A stretch of DNA of 64,000 nucleotides from Rhodospirillales bacterium (lineage in GTDB: Bacteria > Pseudomonadota > Alphaproteobacteria > Rhodospirillales > Rhodospirillaceae). Of this stretch, positions 46,717 through 55,261 are shown piece by piece. Below the pieces are notes generated by a model. It had not been told where the DNA came from and searched no databases. It saw only the letters and a list, made by a program, of their open reading frames with translations. Where the stretch lies: assembly GCA_028278135.1 (NCBI GenBank), contig JANQEW010000020.1, positions 124,001-188,000 of the forward strand, written 5' to 3'. How positions within the stretch are numbered: position 1 is the first letter of the stretch; each line of letters opens with the position of its first letter. The position numbers and the translations under genes are program-made.

Positions 46717-47232
46717 GTGAAGGCTCTATTGCGGAGACGCCTAGATCAGATCGTCTGCACACTGATTCCTCCTTTGCTGATCCTCGGGCTCGCACTGTTT
46801 TCTGTTGTCCCAATACAGATAACACACTACGTGGAGGCGACTCCCATGTGGACCGTCATCGGTGTGGGATATTGGTCCATTGTGCGTCCTGATCTGATCA
46901 GGCCGACCTTCGCATTTGTCACTGGCGTATTCGAGGACCTTCTGGGTGGTGCGCCGCTTGGCCTGAACGCTCTGGTACTCTTATGTGTGCATACAGCAGG
47001 GGCGTCACAGAAAAGGTTATTTCTTCGTAAGTCTTTCTTTTTTTGGTGGTTTCTCTTTTCATTCATTGCTCTTTTCGCTATTTTGTTCAAATGTTTCCTG
47101 TTCGCCCTTCTCGCTGATACCGTAACTCGTCTCCGAGAGATTCTGTTGAGCTACTGTCTGACGGTTCTCATTTATCCTGCGTTCGGACGCCTGTTTGCTA
47201 GCCTGGAAGTCCTCCTTGCCAAGGAAGAGTAA
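46717..47232 (+). CDS. mreD: Rod-shape-determining protein MreD
   Basis: A 171-residue polytopic membrane protein with about five helices, the third elongasome component. The GTG start directly follows the mreC TAG, and its TAA shares a base with the mrdA ATG (TAATG), so translation is coupled on both sides. GVFEDLLGGAPLGLNALVLL is the family's recognisable loop. Sequence is otherwise poorly conserved, and the call rests on both topology and position. Confidence 0.93.
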   Translation: MKALLRRRLDQIVCTLIPPLLILGLALFSVVPIQITHYVEATPMWTVIGVGYWSIVRPDLIRPTFAFVTGVFEDLLGGAPLGLNALVLLCVHTAGASQKRLFLRKSFFFWWFLFSFIALFAILFKCFLFALLADTVTRLREILLSYCLTVLIYPAFGRLFASLEVLLAKEE

Positions 47233-49088
47233 TGCACGGCGACCCAGACCGTACCAGAGTGCTAAGCCGGCGTATGATGATGCTGGGGCTGGGTCAGGTA
47301 GGTTTATTAGGGGCCCTGATCGCTCGTCTGTACTCTCTACAGGTGCTTGAGAGCGATCGCTACAGGTTGCTCTCCGACGAGAATCGCTTCAGCACTCGCC
47401 TCCTGGCCCCACCACGTGGACGTATCCTCGACCGCTTCGGTGTTCCATTGGCTATTAACATCCCAAACTTTGTCATTCAGGTGATATCAGAACGGGCAGA
47501 GAACCTGGACAAGACACTGGAGACTCTGACGCGCCTTATCCCGCTGACAGATCAAGACTGCCAGCGTATCCGCAGAGAGATAGAGCGCCGACGCAGTTTC
47601 GTGCCGGTCATGGTGCGCGAGCATTTGAGCTGGGAGGAAATGGTGCGTATCCAAGTCAATTTTCCTGATCTTTCAGGGGTTGTTATAGAACAAGGATTGA
47701 CAAGATTCTATCCATTATACGAGTTGGGGGCCCACGTGCTTGGCTATGTAGCAGCAGTCGCAGAGGAAGATCAGACTGGCGACCGTTTGCTAGAACTACC
47801 AGGGTTTCGCGTTGGTAAAGCGGGGACTGAGCGGCTCCATGATATGGCCCTCCGTGGGCGTGGTGGAACCTATACTGTCGAAGTGAACGCTGTTGGCCGG
47901 ATAGTGAAGGCAGTGGACTGGCATGAAGGAGAGGCAGGAAGTGATGTGCATCTGACTCTCGATGTTCGCCTGCAGCAGTTTGCTGCCGAGCGTCTAGGTC
48001 TTGAGAGTGCTGCGGTAGTCGTAATGGATATCTTAACAGGAGATGTGTTAACATTGGTATCTACTCCTAGTTTTGATCCTAATCGCTTTAGTCGCGGGCT
48101 CAGTGCCACAGAGTGGAAGGATCTGCTCTCCCATCCCCAAGCACCGCTGACGAATAAGGCTGTTGCGGGTCAATATGCGCCGGGTTCTACCTTTAAGATG
48201 ATTGTCGCCTTAGCCGCTCTGGAAGCTGGCGTTGTGACTCCTGAGGTTCGTATTCATTGTTTTGGCTCGCTGTCGCTTGGGAATGCCCGCTTCCACTGCT
48301 GGAAAAGTGGCGGACACGGCACGATGGACCTGGTACTGGGTTTGCAGCATTCGTGTGACGTTTATTTCTACGAAGTGGCGCGCCGGGTGGGTATTGACCG
48401 CATTGCCAAGATGGCCCGGCGCTTCGGTTTGGGCGCCAGGCTTGGTTTCGATCTGCCTGGAGAACAGAATGGTTTAGTTCCAGAGCGGACATGGAAGATG
48501 CAGGTCCTGAAAGAACCGTGGCAGCTGGGTGAAACGCTGGTCGCCGGTATTGGCCAGGGATTCACGCTTGCGACACCGCTGCAGTTGTGCACAATGGTAG
48601 CTCGGATTGCCAATGGTCGGGCGCAGGTACTACCCCGGCTCAGTCGTGCGCCTGTGACAAACGGTGTCCGGCGGCCAGACCAATTTGAGCCTCTCGGCGT
48701 TCAGCCCCAGAACATCGCTGTTGTCCGCCAGGGCATGTATGCCGTCTCAAATGTTCCGGGTGGCACAGCCTATAGAGCGCGGCTCAACCAGCCAGGGCTT
48801 GTCATGAGTGGGAAGACAGGGACTTCACAGGTACGGCGAGTCACCCCAAGAGAGCGGGTGAGTGGAGTGAGGAAGAACCAGAACCTGCCATGGGCGCAGC
48901 GCGACCATGCCCTTTTTGTTGCCTACGCCCCGGAGAATGATCCACGTTATGCCATGGTCGTCATTGTCGAACATGGCTGCTCAGGGTCAAAAGCTGCTGC
49001 ACCTGTGGCCCGCGATATCATGCGCGAGGTGTTGAAGTTAGATCCAGCACGCGTCAGCACGGCCATTGTTCGTTCGACCAATCATTAG
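47232..49088 (+). CDS. mrdA: Penicillin-binding protein 2 (elongation transpeptidase)
   Basis: A class B penicillin-binding protein that cross-links peptidoglycan during elongation, working with RodA. After one N-terminal helix come the dimerisation domain with LLAPPRGRILDRFGVPLA and the transpeptidase domain: SxxK in PGSTFK (Ser319, Lys322), SCD in QHSCDVYFY, and KTG in MSGKTGTSQV. The 618-residue length is normal. rodA begins at the second base after its stop. Confidence 0.97.
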   Translation: MHGDPDRTRVLSRRMMMLGLGQVGLLGALIARLYSLQVLESDRYRLLSDENRFSTRLLAPPRGRILDRFGVPLAINIPNFVIQVISERAENLDKTLETLTRLIPLTDQDCQRIRREIERRRSFVPVMVREHLSWEEMVRIQVNFPDLSGVVIEQGLTRFYPLYELGAHVLGYVAAVAEEDQTGDRLLELPGFRVGKAGTERLHDMALRGRGGTYTVEVNAVGRIVKAVDWHEGEAGSDVHLTLDVRLQQFAAERLGLESAAVVVMDILTGDVLTLVSTPSFDPNRFSRGLSATEWKDLLSHPQAPLTNKAVAGQYAPGSTFKMIVALAALEAGVVTPEVRIHCFGSLSLGNARFHCWKSGGHGTMDLVLGLQHSCDVYFYEVARRVGIDRIAKMARRFGLGARLGFDLPGEQNGLVPERTWKMQVLKEPWQLGETLVAGIGQGFTLATPLQLCTMVARIANGRAQVLPRLSRAPVTNGVRRPDQFEPLGVQPQNIAVVRQGMYAVSNVPGGTAYRARLNQPGLVMSGKTGTSQVRRVTPRERVSGVRKNQNLPWAQRDHALFVAYAPENDPRYAMVVIVEHGCSGSKAAAPVARDIMREVLKLDPARVSTAIVRSTNH

Positions 49089-49089
49089 C

Positions 49090-50271
49090 ATGCACAGATC
49101 GCCTCCCATCTCTCTGAATTCCAGCGGCATGTCTTGGCGGGAGAAGTTACGGCATGTCAACTGGTCTCTGGTGCTCTTCATTAATGGACTGGGCCTGGTC
49201 AGCATCACGGCCCTGGTTTCCGCCGCGGACGGTAACCTCGAACCGTGGGCTGGTCGCCAGGCACTGCGTTTTATGGTCAGTGTAGTGGTGATGCTCACAG
49301 TAGCTGTCGTTGATATTCGTTTTTGGATGCGCGGTGCGTACGTTTTATACGCAATATGTTTAATATTACTATTGTTAGTAGATATACATGGCACTGTTGG
49401 TATGGGTGCACAGCGCTGGATAGACCTCTGTTTTATTCAGATTCAACCGTCAGAGATAATGAAAGTGGCTCTGACATTGAGCTTGGCTCGCTATTTCCAT
49501 GGACGTTCTCTAGACGAAGTTGCGAAACTAACATATTTGCTATTTCCACTATTACTGGTGTTGCTCCCCGTAGGACTGGTTCTCAAACAGCCAGACCTCG
49601 GGACGGCAATGATATTACTGATGGTCAGCAGTACCCTGTTCTTCCTAGCAGGAGCGCGGTTGTGGCAATTCGCTGTTGTGCTAGTGACCAGCATAACACT
49701 GGTGCCAGTCACTTGGCCTTTTCTGCACGATTACCAGCGCAAGCGGATTCTCACTTTTCTGAATCCGGAGACTGATCCCCTAGGGGCTGGCTATCACATC
49801 ATGCAATCTAAAATTGCTCTGGGTTCTGGGGGATTATTCGGTAAGGGGTTCGGCAAAGGGACACAAAGCCATCTGAATTTCTTGCCGGAAAAACAGACAG
49901 ACTTCATTTTTACTATGTGGGCCGAGGAACAGGGGATGGTCGGTGGTGTCGCTCTACTTTTCCTTTATACCATTGTCATCGCCTTTAGTTATACTCTCGC
50001 CTTCCGTAGTCGCAACCAGTTTGGGCGTCTGCTCGGGCTGGGGTTAACGACTACTTTTTTTCTGTACGTGTTTATCAACGCCGCCATGGTCATGGGGTTG
50101 ATCCCAGTCGTTGGGATACCGCTACCACTCATCTCTTATGGCGGTACGGCTATGATGACCGTGATGTTTGGTTTCGGTTTGCTCCTGTCAATTGATATTC
50201 ATCGTGACGTACCAATGAGTCGTCATGGCCCCTATTCGCGAGATCTCTTTCTAAAAAAAACTCTCTCATGA
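49090..50271 (+). CDS. rodA: Peptidoglycan glycosyltransferase RodA
   Basis: A SEDS-family polymerase that extends glycan strands with PBP2. The 393 residues carry about ten helices, and conserved loops GAQRWIDL, QPSEIMKVALTLSLARY, LKQPDLGTA, LNPETDPLGAGYHIMQSKIALGSGGLFGKGF, and LPLISYGGTAMM. Asp in the fourth extracellular loop (EKQTDFIFTMWAEEQG) is the catalytic region. The ATG at 49090 follows the mrdA stop by one base. An earlier in-frame start inside mrdA is less likely. An AT-rich patch occurs at 49335-49385. Confidence 0.97.
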   Translation: MHRSPPISLNSSGMSWREKLRHVNWSLVLFINGLGLVSITALVSAADGNLEPWAGRQALRFMVSVVVMLTVAVVDIRFWMRGAYVLYAICLILLLLVDIHGTVGMGAQRWIDLCFIQIQPSEIMKVALTLSLARYFHGRSLDEVAKLTYLLFPLLLVLLPVGLVLKQPDLGTAMILLMVSSTLFFLAGARLWQFAVVLVTSITLVPVTWPFLHDYQRKRILTFLNPETDPLGAGYHIMQSKIALGSGGLFGKGFGKGTQSHLNFLPEKQTDFIFTMWAEEQGMVGGVALLFLYTIVIAFSYTLAFRSRNQFGRLLGLGLTTTFFLYVFINAAMVMGLIPVVGIPLPLISYGGTAMMTVMFGFGLLLSIDIHRDVPMSRHGPYSRDLFLKKTLS

Positions 50272-50304
50272 TGTTATCTACACAACGTAGCAGTATACTC
50301 TTAT

Positions 50305-50324
50305 AACGAGTAAAAACGAGTAAA
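50305..50324. repeat. 10-bp perfect tandem duplication
   Basis: AACGAGTAAA occurs twice downstream of rodA. Confidence 0.9.
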
Positions 50325-50473
50325 TTTGGCCCATCTCTGATCAGAACGCGACGATATCTGGTGCTACGGGAGACTCCGCTGACAAGGCTCTTGATAGAAA
50401 CTGAAAAGTCTGCTTCCCTTCCTCGAGGAGCCTGGAGAAGAGAGGAAAAAAATCAGGTCCAAACAGCCAGAAA

Positions 50474-50549
50474 GGGCGCATAGCTCAGTTGGTAGAGCGG
50501 CTGACTCTTAATCAGCGGGTCCAAGGTTCGAGTCCTTGTGCGCCCACCA
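50474..50549 (+). tRNA. tRNA-Lys(CUU)
   Basis: A 76-base tRNA with encoded CCA. Acceptor GGGCGCA pairs with TGCGCCC. The anticodon arm CTGAC-TCTTAAT-... reads anticodon CTT, and the T loop is GGTTCGAGTCC. A hairpin with a T tract follows within about 35 bases. Confidence 0.97.
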
Positions 50550-50584
50550 GGAAATCATTAGAGAGAGGCTATGATCGTTAGGGA

Positions 50585-50619
50585 TCGGCGTGTGCTTTTT
50601 CCGCATGTCGGTCTTTTTT
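50585..50619 (+). terminator. Factor-independent terminator after tRNA-Lys
   Basis: Bases 50585-50594 pair with 50602-50611 in a ten-pair stem that includes several G-T wobbles, closed by a C/T-rich loop and followed by TCTTTTTTA. Position 36 bases beyond the tRNA suits termination of that transcript. Confidence 0.6.
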
Positions 50620-50781
50620 AAGGTTTTTTATCCCAGCCCCGTGGCCCTTGATGAGCTGGTTCGCTGGAATGGGATGGCACGAGCCAGATCGCAGTCTTTG
50701 GAACCCGTCGAGGAGACGATGTCGCCTATTGACGACTCGATACCGTAGTCATGTTGTGGGTGGCGGCCTTCTGATCGCTCT

Positions 50782-50803
50782 TTTCCAGGGACTTTCCAGG
50801 GAC
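50782..50803. repeat. 11-bp perfect tandem duplication
   Basis: TTTCCAGGGAC occurs twice head-to-tail within the decayed region. Confidence 0.95.
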
Positions 50804-51247
50804 ATGATGCACCGTCTGCGGCGAATCCTCCTCTATGGGGCTGTGCATGCTCTATCAGCGCATGTTCAGGGGAATGAGGTTCTCTCTGCCTGCTGGCAGC
50901 AGGCGTTGCCATCTCATGGCTGTTGTCTGTCAAACGTGCGGCGACGAGCCAGCGTTGGAGACTCGAGACACGCTGTTGCGACGGACTGGTGGTCTCACCT
51001 TTTCCGTGAGTCTGAAAGAGACTCTCAGATGCCGGTGTGTCTCCTTCTTAAGTGGAAAGGGTTCTCGTGGCACGAACAGGCTAGCGATCAGTAATGCTTC
51101 GTGTTATGAAAAGAGCGGCCAATGGTTGTTCAGAATAGGCAACTATAGGAAGAAAAACGTATTCAAGAAAGGACGGCAGAGCTCGTTCTACAGAGGCCAG
51201 CAGGGGAAAGGGAGGGTAGGTGGGCAGGTGGGCAACGGAGAAGAACC

Positions 51248-51952
51248 GTGAAAATCCTGATTGCAGATGACCACGATTTGTTTCGCGAAGGATTGAGATT
51301 CGTTCTTCAACAGCTTGATGCCAGCATGCAAATCATCGAGGCCGCCAATTTCCCTGAAGCGCTTGAGAAGTCCCGTCAAGAAGCCAACCTACATGTTGTG
51401 CTGCTAGACCTTGCAATGCCTGGTATGACATGGCAGGAAGGCTTGGTTGCACTCCGTGAACACCTGCTAGGGGTGCCTGTCGTTATCCTCTCCGCCTCAG
51501 AGGAGCAGCCTCTCGTCATGCAGGCCGTCAAGCTGGGAGCATCCGGTTTTATTCCTAAGTCGTCGAACAGTAAGCTCATGCTAGGGGCGCTGCGTTTAGT
51601 TTTGTCAGGGGGGGTTTACCTTCCACCTGCTCTCCTTGAGAGCAGCATTGCCCAGAAATCCAGTAGCGTTCCAGGCGGCAACGGAGACATCAATATCAGG
51701 GATGCTCCACAGGTTCTCTTGACATCTCGTCAGAGAGAAGTCTTGACCCTCGTTGGTGAAGGGAAATCCAACAAGGAAATTGCGCGTCTGCTTGACTTGT
51801 CCGAAGGTACCGTCAAACTGCACGTGACTGCTATCTTGAAGGCGCTCAAGGTCAATAATCGTACACGGGCGGTGGTTGCCGCCTCGCAGCTTGGGCTCAC
51901 TGCCCCCCTTCCGGGAGCCAGACAGGTGGGAACGGCCTCAACAAAAATATAG
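51248..51952 (+). CDS. NarL/FixJ-type response regulator
   Basis: A 234-residue two-domain regulator. The receiver domain starts KILIADDHDLFREGL (acidic pocket DD), has the phospho-acceptor Asp in VVLLDLAMPG (near 57), Ser/Thr in VILSASEE and Lys in GFIPKSS. The C-terminal LuxR helix-turn-helix is LTSRQREVLTLVGEGKSNKEIARLLDLSEGTVKLHV. It should bind DNA after phosphorylation. No histidine kinase is nearby, so the signal is unknown. The GTG start has GGAGAAGAA upstream. It sits between two decaying regions, yet its own frame is clean. Confidence 0.95.
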   Translation: MKILIADDHDLFREGLRFVLQQLDASMQIIEAANFPEALEKSRQEANLHVVLLDLAMPGMTWQEGLVALREHLLGVPVVILSASEEQPLVMQAVKLGASGFIPKSSNSKLMLGALRLVLSGGVYLPPALLESSIAQKSSSVPGGNGDINIRDAPQVLLTSRQREVLTLVGEGKSNKEIARLLDLSEGTVKLHVTAILKALKVNNRTRAVVAASQLGLTAPLPGARQVGTASTKI

Positions 51953-52354
51953 CTGCCTAGCAGCTCTGTCAGCGATCTCCGCCGCGCGCGTGGAGAGGGC
52001 GGGCGGGGGCGGGGAAAGAGGGGCGCGCCAGCCTCAAGAACATGCTGACCAGGATATCATCTGTGTACCACTCTTCTGCGTGTCGCCCGTGTTATGCGCA
52101 GAAGAGACTCGCGGCCGCGTTTAACGCGGGGGATGCCATTGTAGGCGATGATGTCTGCAACTTAAGTGGCATAATGTTCTGGCCAGTTTTCTGGTAGGTA
52201 CGAACCCGTACCACTGACGTCAACTGGCACTGCAGCTTGAGCCATCATGCGACATTTTTTAAGCGAAAAACCTGGCGTACTGTTCGAAATCCTGCCCTAT
52301 CCAGCGATTCGCGTAAGTGCCACAACGCCGCAGCCGAGACGCCGGGACCGATGA

Positions 52355-52388
52355 GGTGATGTAAGTCATCTGGTGATGTAAGTCATCT
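52355..52388. repeat. 17-bp perfect tandem duplication that breaks pncB
   Basis: GGTGATGTAAGTCATCT occurs twice. Removing one copy joins the minus-strand reading DDLHH directly to LIGPGVSAAALWHL, restoring conserved sequence, so this duplication is a frameshift lesion. Confidence 0.97.
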
Positions 52389-52799
52389 GCGGCCAAGCCT
52401 CTGACCGTGGGGACATGCCGCTCAAACACAGTGCGAGAGCGTTCGTCATCTAGACCTTCGACAAAGCGATTCGGAGTAGTGTCCATGCGGACGGCAAGCC
52501 TTCCCGACTCTACCAGGTCAGGAAAGCAGCGCGCGACGACAAGATAATCTGTAATCTCACAATAATCAATCCACACCGTGAGATCATCTTGAGGAAAAGA
52601 TTCGTGAAACATTTGAGCGGCCAGTACGGTCGAACCAGCATAACCAATCAAGGCATGAGGGATTGTGCCTGTTCCGACGGACTGGCCAAAATGGTGTGCT
52701 GTGGCATCGTTACTGCTGGAGTGGAGAGGAAACCAACAGCACCCGCCCGTTGCCGAGCCGCTGTCGACCAGACAGCGGCGGCATAAGCCATCAGCCATT

Positions 52800-52821
52800 T
52801 CTGTGCCAGCTCTGTGCCAGG
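52800..52821. repeat. 11-bp near-perfect tandem duplication in pncB
   Basis: TCTGTGCCAGC is followed by TCTGTGCCAGG. On the minus strand it inserts extra residues inside the conserved HCAGTEMA motif. Confidence 0.9.
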
Positions 52822-53156
52822 CACAATGGCTGGCCTCCATAAGCCACATGCGGCAGCTCAGATGCCATCGCGAAAGCATTGTAGGCGGCAACGCAAGCCG
52901 CCCCGAGCTTCGGTAGTCGGTAGCAGAAGAGTTTCTAGCTCAAAAAGAGCAGAAAAAGACCCCGTGTGTGCCTGGACAAGATCCCCTTCGGCGAAGTGCC
53001 ATTCGACATCACATCAACTGTGACCCCACGCGTGTGGCACACCGTTTCAAGCCACTGTATTGCTGGACGTCCCGCATACAGGACATGTCGCCGCATAAAG
53101 ACCGCATATGTCACACGGCAATCGCCGCAATCTTCTGAAGTTGGATAGACAGACAC

Positions 53157-53448
53157 ATACTGACACGTTCACCATCCCTGCCCCTTCTGGGGTTCGAGCG
53201 CCCGGACGGATCCGACCTTCTCCCTACGGCCTATGGGGAAGGCGGTTGCTCCCTTCTGAGGCGTGGTCGGGATGCCGTCATCAACCGGATCATCTCTCAT
53301 CACACTGTTCCTGCTGCTGCAACAAGCCGGCAACTTTTGTCACTGGCTTGTCTCAAACAGATAGTTGCGTATTCCTGTTTGGTTTATATGCGTATTCATA
53401 TTCATAACATGCTTAGCATTACATGCTTAGCATTGGTTTATAGTCGAG
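53157..53448. other. 292-base gap between the pncB pseudogene and mlaA
   Basis: No gene is recognised, though the decayed 5' end of pncB may extend a little into it. The part next to mlaA is AT-rich and includes a 14-bp duplication at 53407-53434. Confidence 0.45.
53407..53434. repeat. 14-bp perfect tandem duplication upstream of mlaA
   Basis: ACATGCTTAGCATT occurs twice. Each copy contains the partly palindromic ATGCTTAGCAT, so a duplicated regulator site is possible. Confidence 0.95.
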
Positions 53449-54264
53449 ATGGACCAACTTATGGGGATACGCATTCGCAGAAAATTGAATTGTTACATTG
53501 TGATTCTTCTGCTGACAGATCTTATAGCAGGGTGCACAGGTATCCCATCGATCCACGATCCAGACGCTTTAGCAGAATATCAACAGGCCAATGATCCTGC
53601 CGAGCCTATCAACCGCGTCGTGTTTCAGATCAATCGTGGGGTGGATGCTCTGTTGCTAAAACCCGCGGCACATGGTTATCGCGCGCTACCACTACTGGCA
53701 CGTGATATTGTGCATAACTTTCTGATAAACATGAGCGAACCTCTTGTTCTCCTTCACGATCTACTACAGGGTGAGTTCAGACGGGCGGGAGAAACAGCAA
53801 TCCGGTTTACGACCAACACGGCTCTTGGCTTTTTTGGTGTCGGTGACGTCGCGTCTGCTGGTTTGGACATTCATCATCATGACGAGGACATGGGGCAGAC
53901 CCTAGCAGTCTGGGCGGTGAGGGAAGGACCCTATATCGTGCTGCCGCTCTTCGGGCCGTCTAACACACGCGATGCCATTGGCCGTCTGGTAGATTGCTTC
54001 CTTGATCCAATCAGTTTAGTCATGCCCATTCCGACGGCAGCCAGTCTTGGCAAGATGGGCATGAGCGGTATAGACTATCTCGAACGTCATCTGGATATGC
54101 TCGAGGATCTTGAGCGGACCTCTCTTGACTATTATGTCTCTCTCCGCACGCTGTACCGGCAGCACAGAGCTGCGGAAATCAGTAATGGTCGTCGCCATAT
54201 GGGCGAGGATGAGCTACGCTACGATTCTGCTATTTTCGGAGATATCTATAAAGAAGATCGATAA
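53449..54264 (+). CDS. mlaA: MlaA/VacJ-family outer-membrane lipoprotein
   Basis: MlaA removes misplaced phospholipids from the outer leaflet of the outer membrane and hands them to MlaC. The 271-residue precursor has a signal ending in the lipobox LIAGC (Cys29) and the MlaA core: NDPAEPINRVVFQIN, NFLINMSEPLVLLHDLLQGE, RFTTNTALGFFGVGDVA, and GPYIVLPLFGPSNTRDAIG. The start may be 53449 or the ATG four codons later. No mlaC or mla transporter genes follow. Confidence 0.95.
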   Translation: MDQLMGIRIRRKLNCYIVILLLTDLIAGCTGIPSIHDPDALAEYQQANDPAEPINRVVFQINRGVDALLLKPAAHGYRALPLLARDIVHNFLINMSEPLVLLHDLLQGEFRRAGETAIRFTTNTALGFFGVGDVASAGLDIHHHDEDMGQTLAVWAVREGPYIVLPLFGPSNTRDAIGRLVDCFLDPISLVMPIPTAASLGKMGMSGIDYLERHLDMLEDLERTSLDYYVSLRTLYRQHRAAEISNGRRHMGEDELRYDSAIFGDIYKEDR

Positions 54265-54345
54265 ATATCTCATTCAAATTTTTGATTGTCGAGTGCTCAG
54301 AGGATGGAAAACTGCTGCGGTGATGATTTTTTTTGAGATGTTGTG

Positions 54346-55107
54346 ATGACACCACTCGTCGTGATTCCCGCCCGCATGGCATCGAGCAGACTGCCAGGCA
54401 AGCCTCTTGTCGATATCCACGGCCAGCCCATGATTGTGCATGTCTGGCGTCGCGCCCAAGAAGCCGCGGTTGGACCCGTTGTTGTCGCCTGTGCTGAACC
54501 CGTCATTGCCGCAGCAGTACAGGCTGTTGGTGGCACAGCAGTGCTCACGCGCCCAGACCATCGGTCTGGATCAGACAGAGTCTTTGAGGCGCTGCAACTC
54601 ATTGACTCTGCTGGGATTTATGATGTCGTCGTCAACGTACAGGGCGACATCCCTACACTGGAAAGCAGGCTGTTAACGTCTGCGCTGACAGCGCTGAGTA
54701 AATTACCAAAAATAGATATTGTTACACTTGTTACTCCTTTAAAGGAGTCATATGCCGCAACGAATCCCAATGTCGTCAAAGCCGTTGTCGGGTTTCCCAC
54801 GACGGCGGCTTCAGGCGCCATTGCGCGGGTCCTTTACTTCAGCAGGGCCACGGTCCCAAGCGGTCCAGGGCCGCTCTTTCACCATGTCGGTCTTTACGCC
54901 TATCGTCGCGAAGCGCTCTCCCAATTCATTGGCTGGCCACAGAGTGTGTTGGAAACGCGCGAACGGTTGGAGCAATTACGGGCCCTTGAGCATGGCCTCT
55001 CTATAGCAGCCGTTCTGATTGACGCAGCCCCTTTAGGGGTAGACACACCGCAAGACCTCGCGCACGTCAGGCATGTGCTCGCCGCGATGAAAGCGAGCAA
55101 AAACTGA
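54346..55107 (+). CDS. kdsB: 3-deoxy-manno-octulosonate cytidylyltransferase
   Basis: KdsB makes CMP-Kdo, the donor for the lipopolysaccharide inner core. The 253 residues begin TPLVVIPARMASSRLPGKPL (nucleotide loop), followed by RPDHRSGSDRVFEAL, VVNVQGDIPTL, HVGLYAYRREAL and the C-terminal ALEHGLSIAAVLI. The motif RSGSDR replaces the usual RTGSDR, a mild change. GAGATG upstream is a weak ribosome-binding site. This gene shows that Kdo-containing lipid A is likely made. Confidence 0.96.
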   Translation: MTPLVVIPARMASSRLPGKPLVDIHGQPMIVHVWRRAQEAAVGPVVVACAEPVIAAAVQAVGGTAVLTRPDHRSGSDRVFEALQLIDSAGIYDVVVNVQGDIPTLESRLLTSALTALSKLPKIDIVTLVTPLKESYAATNPNVVKAVVGFPTTAASGAIARVLYFSRATVPSGPGPLFHHVGLYAYRREALSQFIGWPQSVLETRERLEQLRALEHGLSIAAVLIDAAPLGVDTPQDLAHVRHVLAAMKASKN

Positions 55108-55213
55108 GTGTCCTTGCGGGGCAAAAGCCCGGAAGTCTTTACGTTATCCTGACTTTCTCCTTGATGTGGAGAGAGAGTCCTGTTGTCCAGAGTGCACTCA
55201 CTCGTTGTTCTTT

Positions 55214-55261
55214 TCAGTAGAGAGAGTTCTGGTCCGCTCAGTAGAGAGAGTTCTGGTCCGC
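55214..55261. repeat. 24-bp perfect tandem duplication at the grpE stop codon
   Basis: TCAGTAGAGAGAGTTCTGGT plus CCGC occurs at 55214-55237 and again at 55238-55261. The second copy encodes the last codons and stop of grpE on the minus strand, and the first lies just past the stop. Confidence 0.97.

Larger units (their letters stand above)
50550..51247. other. 700-base decayed region between tRNA-Lys and the response regulator
   Basis: No intact gene. Two plus-strand frames together recall the zinc-ribbon start of ComF proteins: one reads NEVLSACWQQ (near 50870-50900) and another reads VCQTCGDEPALE (near 50927-50962), which would need a frameshift. The match is short and could be chance. A perfect 11-bp duplication (TTTCCAGGGAC) is at 50782-50803 and AGGTGGGC is doubled near 51218-51233. 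Confidence 0.3.
52092..53156 (-). pseudogene. pncB: Nicotinate phosphoribosyltransferase pseudogene (multiple frameshifts and a stop)
   Basis: Minus-strand fragments in shifting frames line up from N- to C-terminus with the proteobacterial nicotinate phosphoribosyltransferase family, which makes nicotinate mononucleotide in NAD salvage. The pieces are VTYAVFMRRHV, EWHFAEGDLVQAHTGSFSAL, FELETLLL, KLGAACVAAYNAFAMASEL, AGTEMA, LMAYAAAVWSTAARQRAGA, SNDATAHHFGQ, GTIPHALIGYAGSTV, LIGPGVSAAALWHLRESL, and CRMMAQAAVPVDVSGTGSYLPE, the last followed by an in-frame TAA and then VADIIAYNGIPRVKRGRE. At least four frame changes, a small deletion in the DYFGREI region and two tandem duplications (11 and 17 bp) are visible. 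Family fragments are recalled, not searched. Confidence 0.9.

Noticed and set aside
50628-51251. Open frames of 101, 148 and 138 codons in the gap after tRNA-Lys
   Set aside because: They overlap one another in different frames and strands with no full-length family match. At most a short comF-like trace was retained as a hypothesis.
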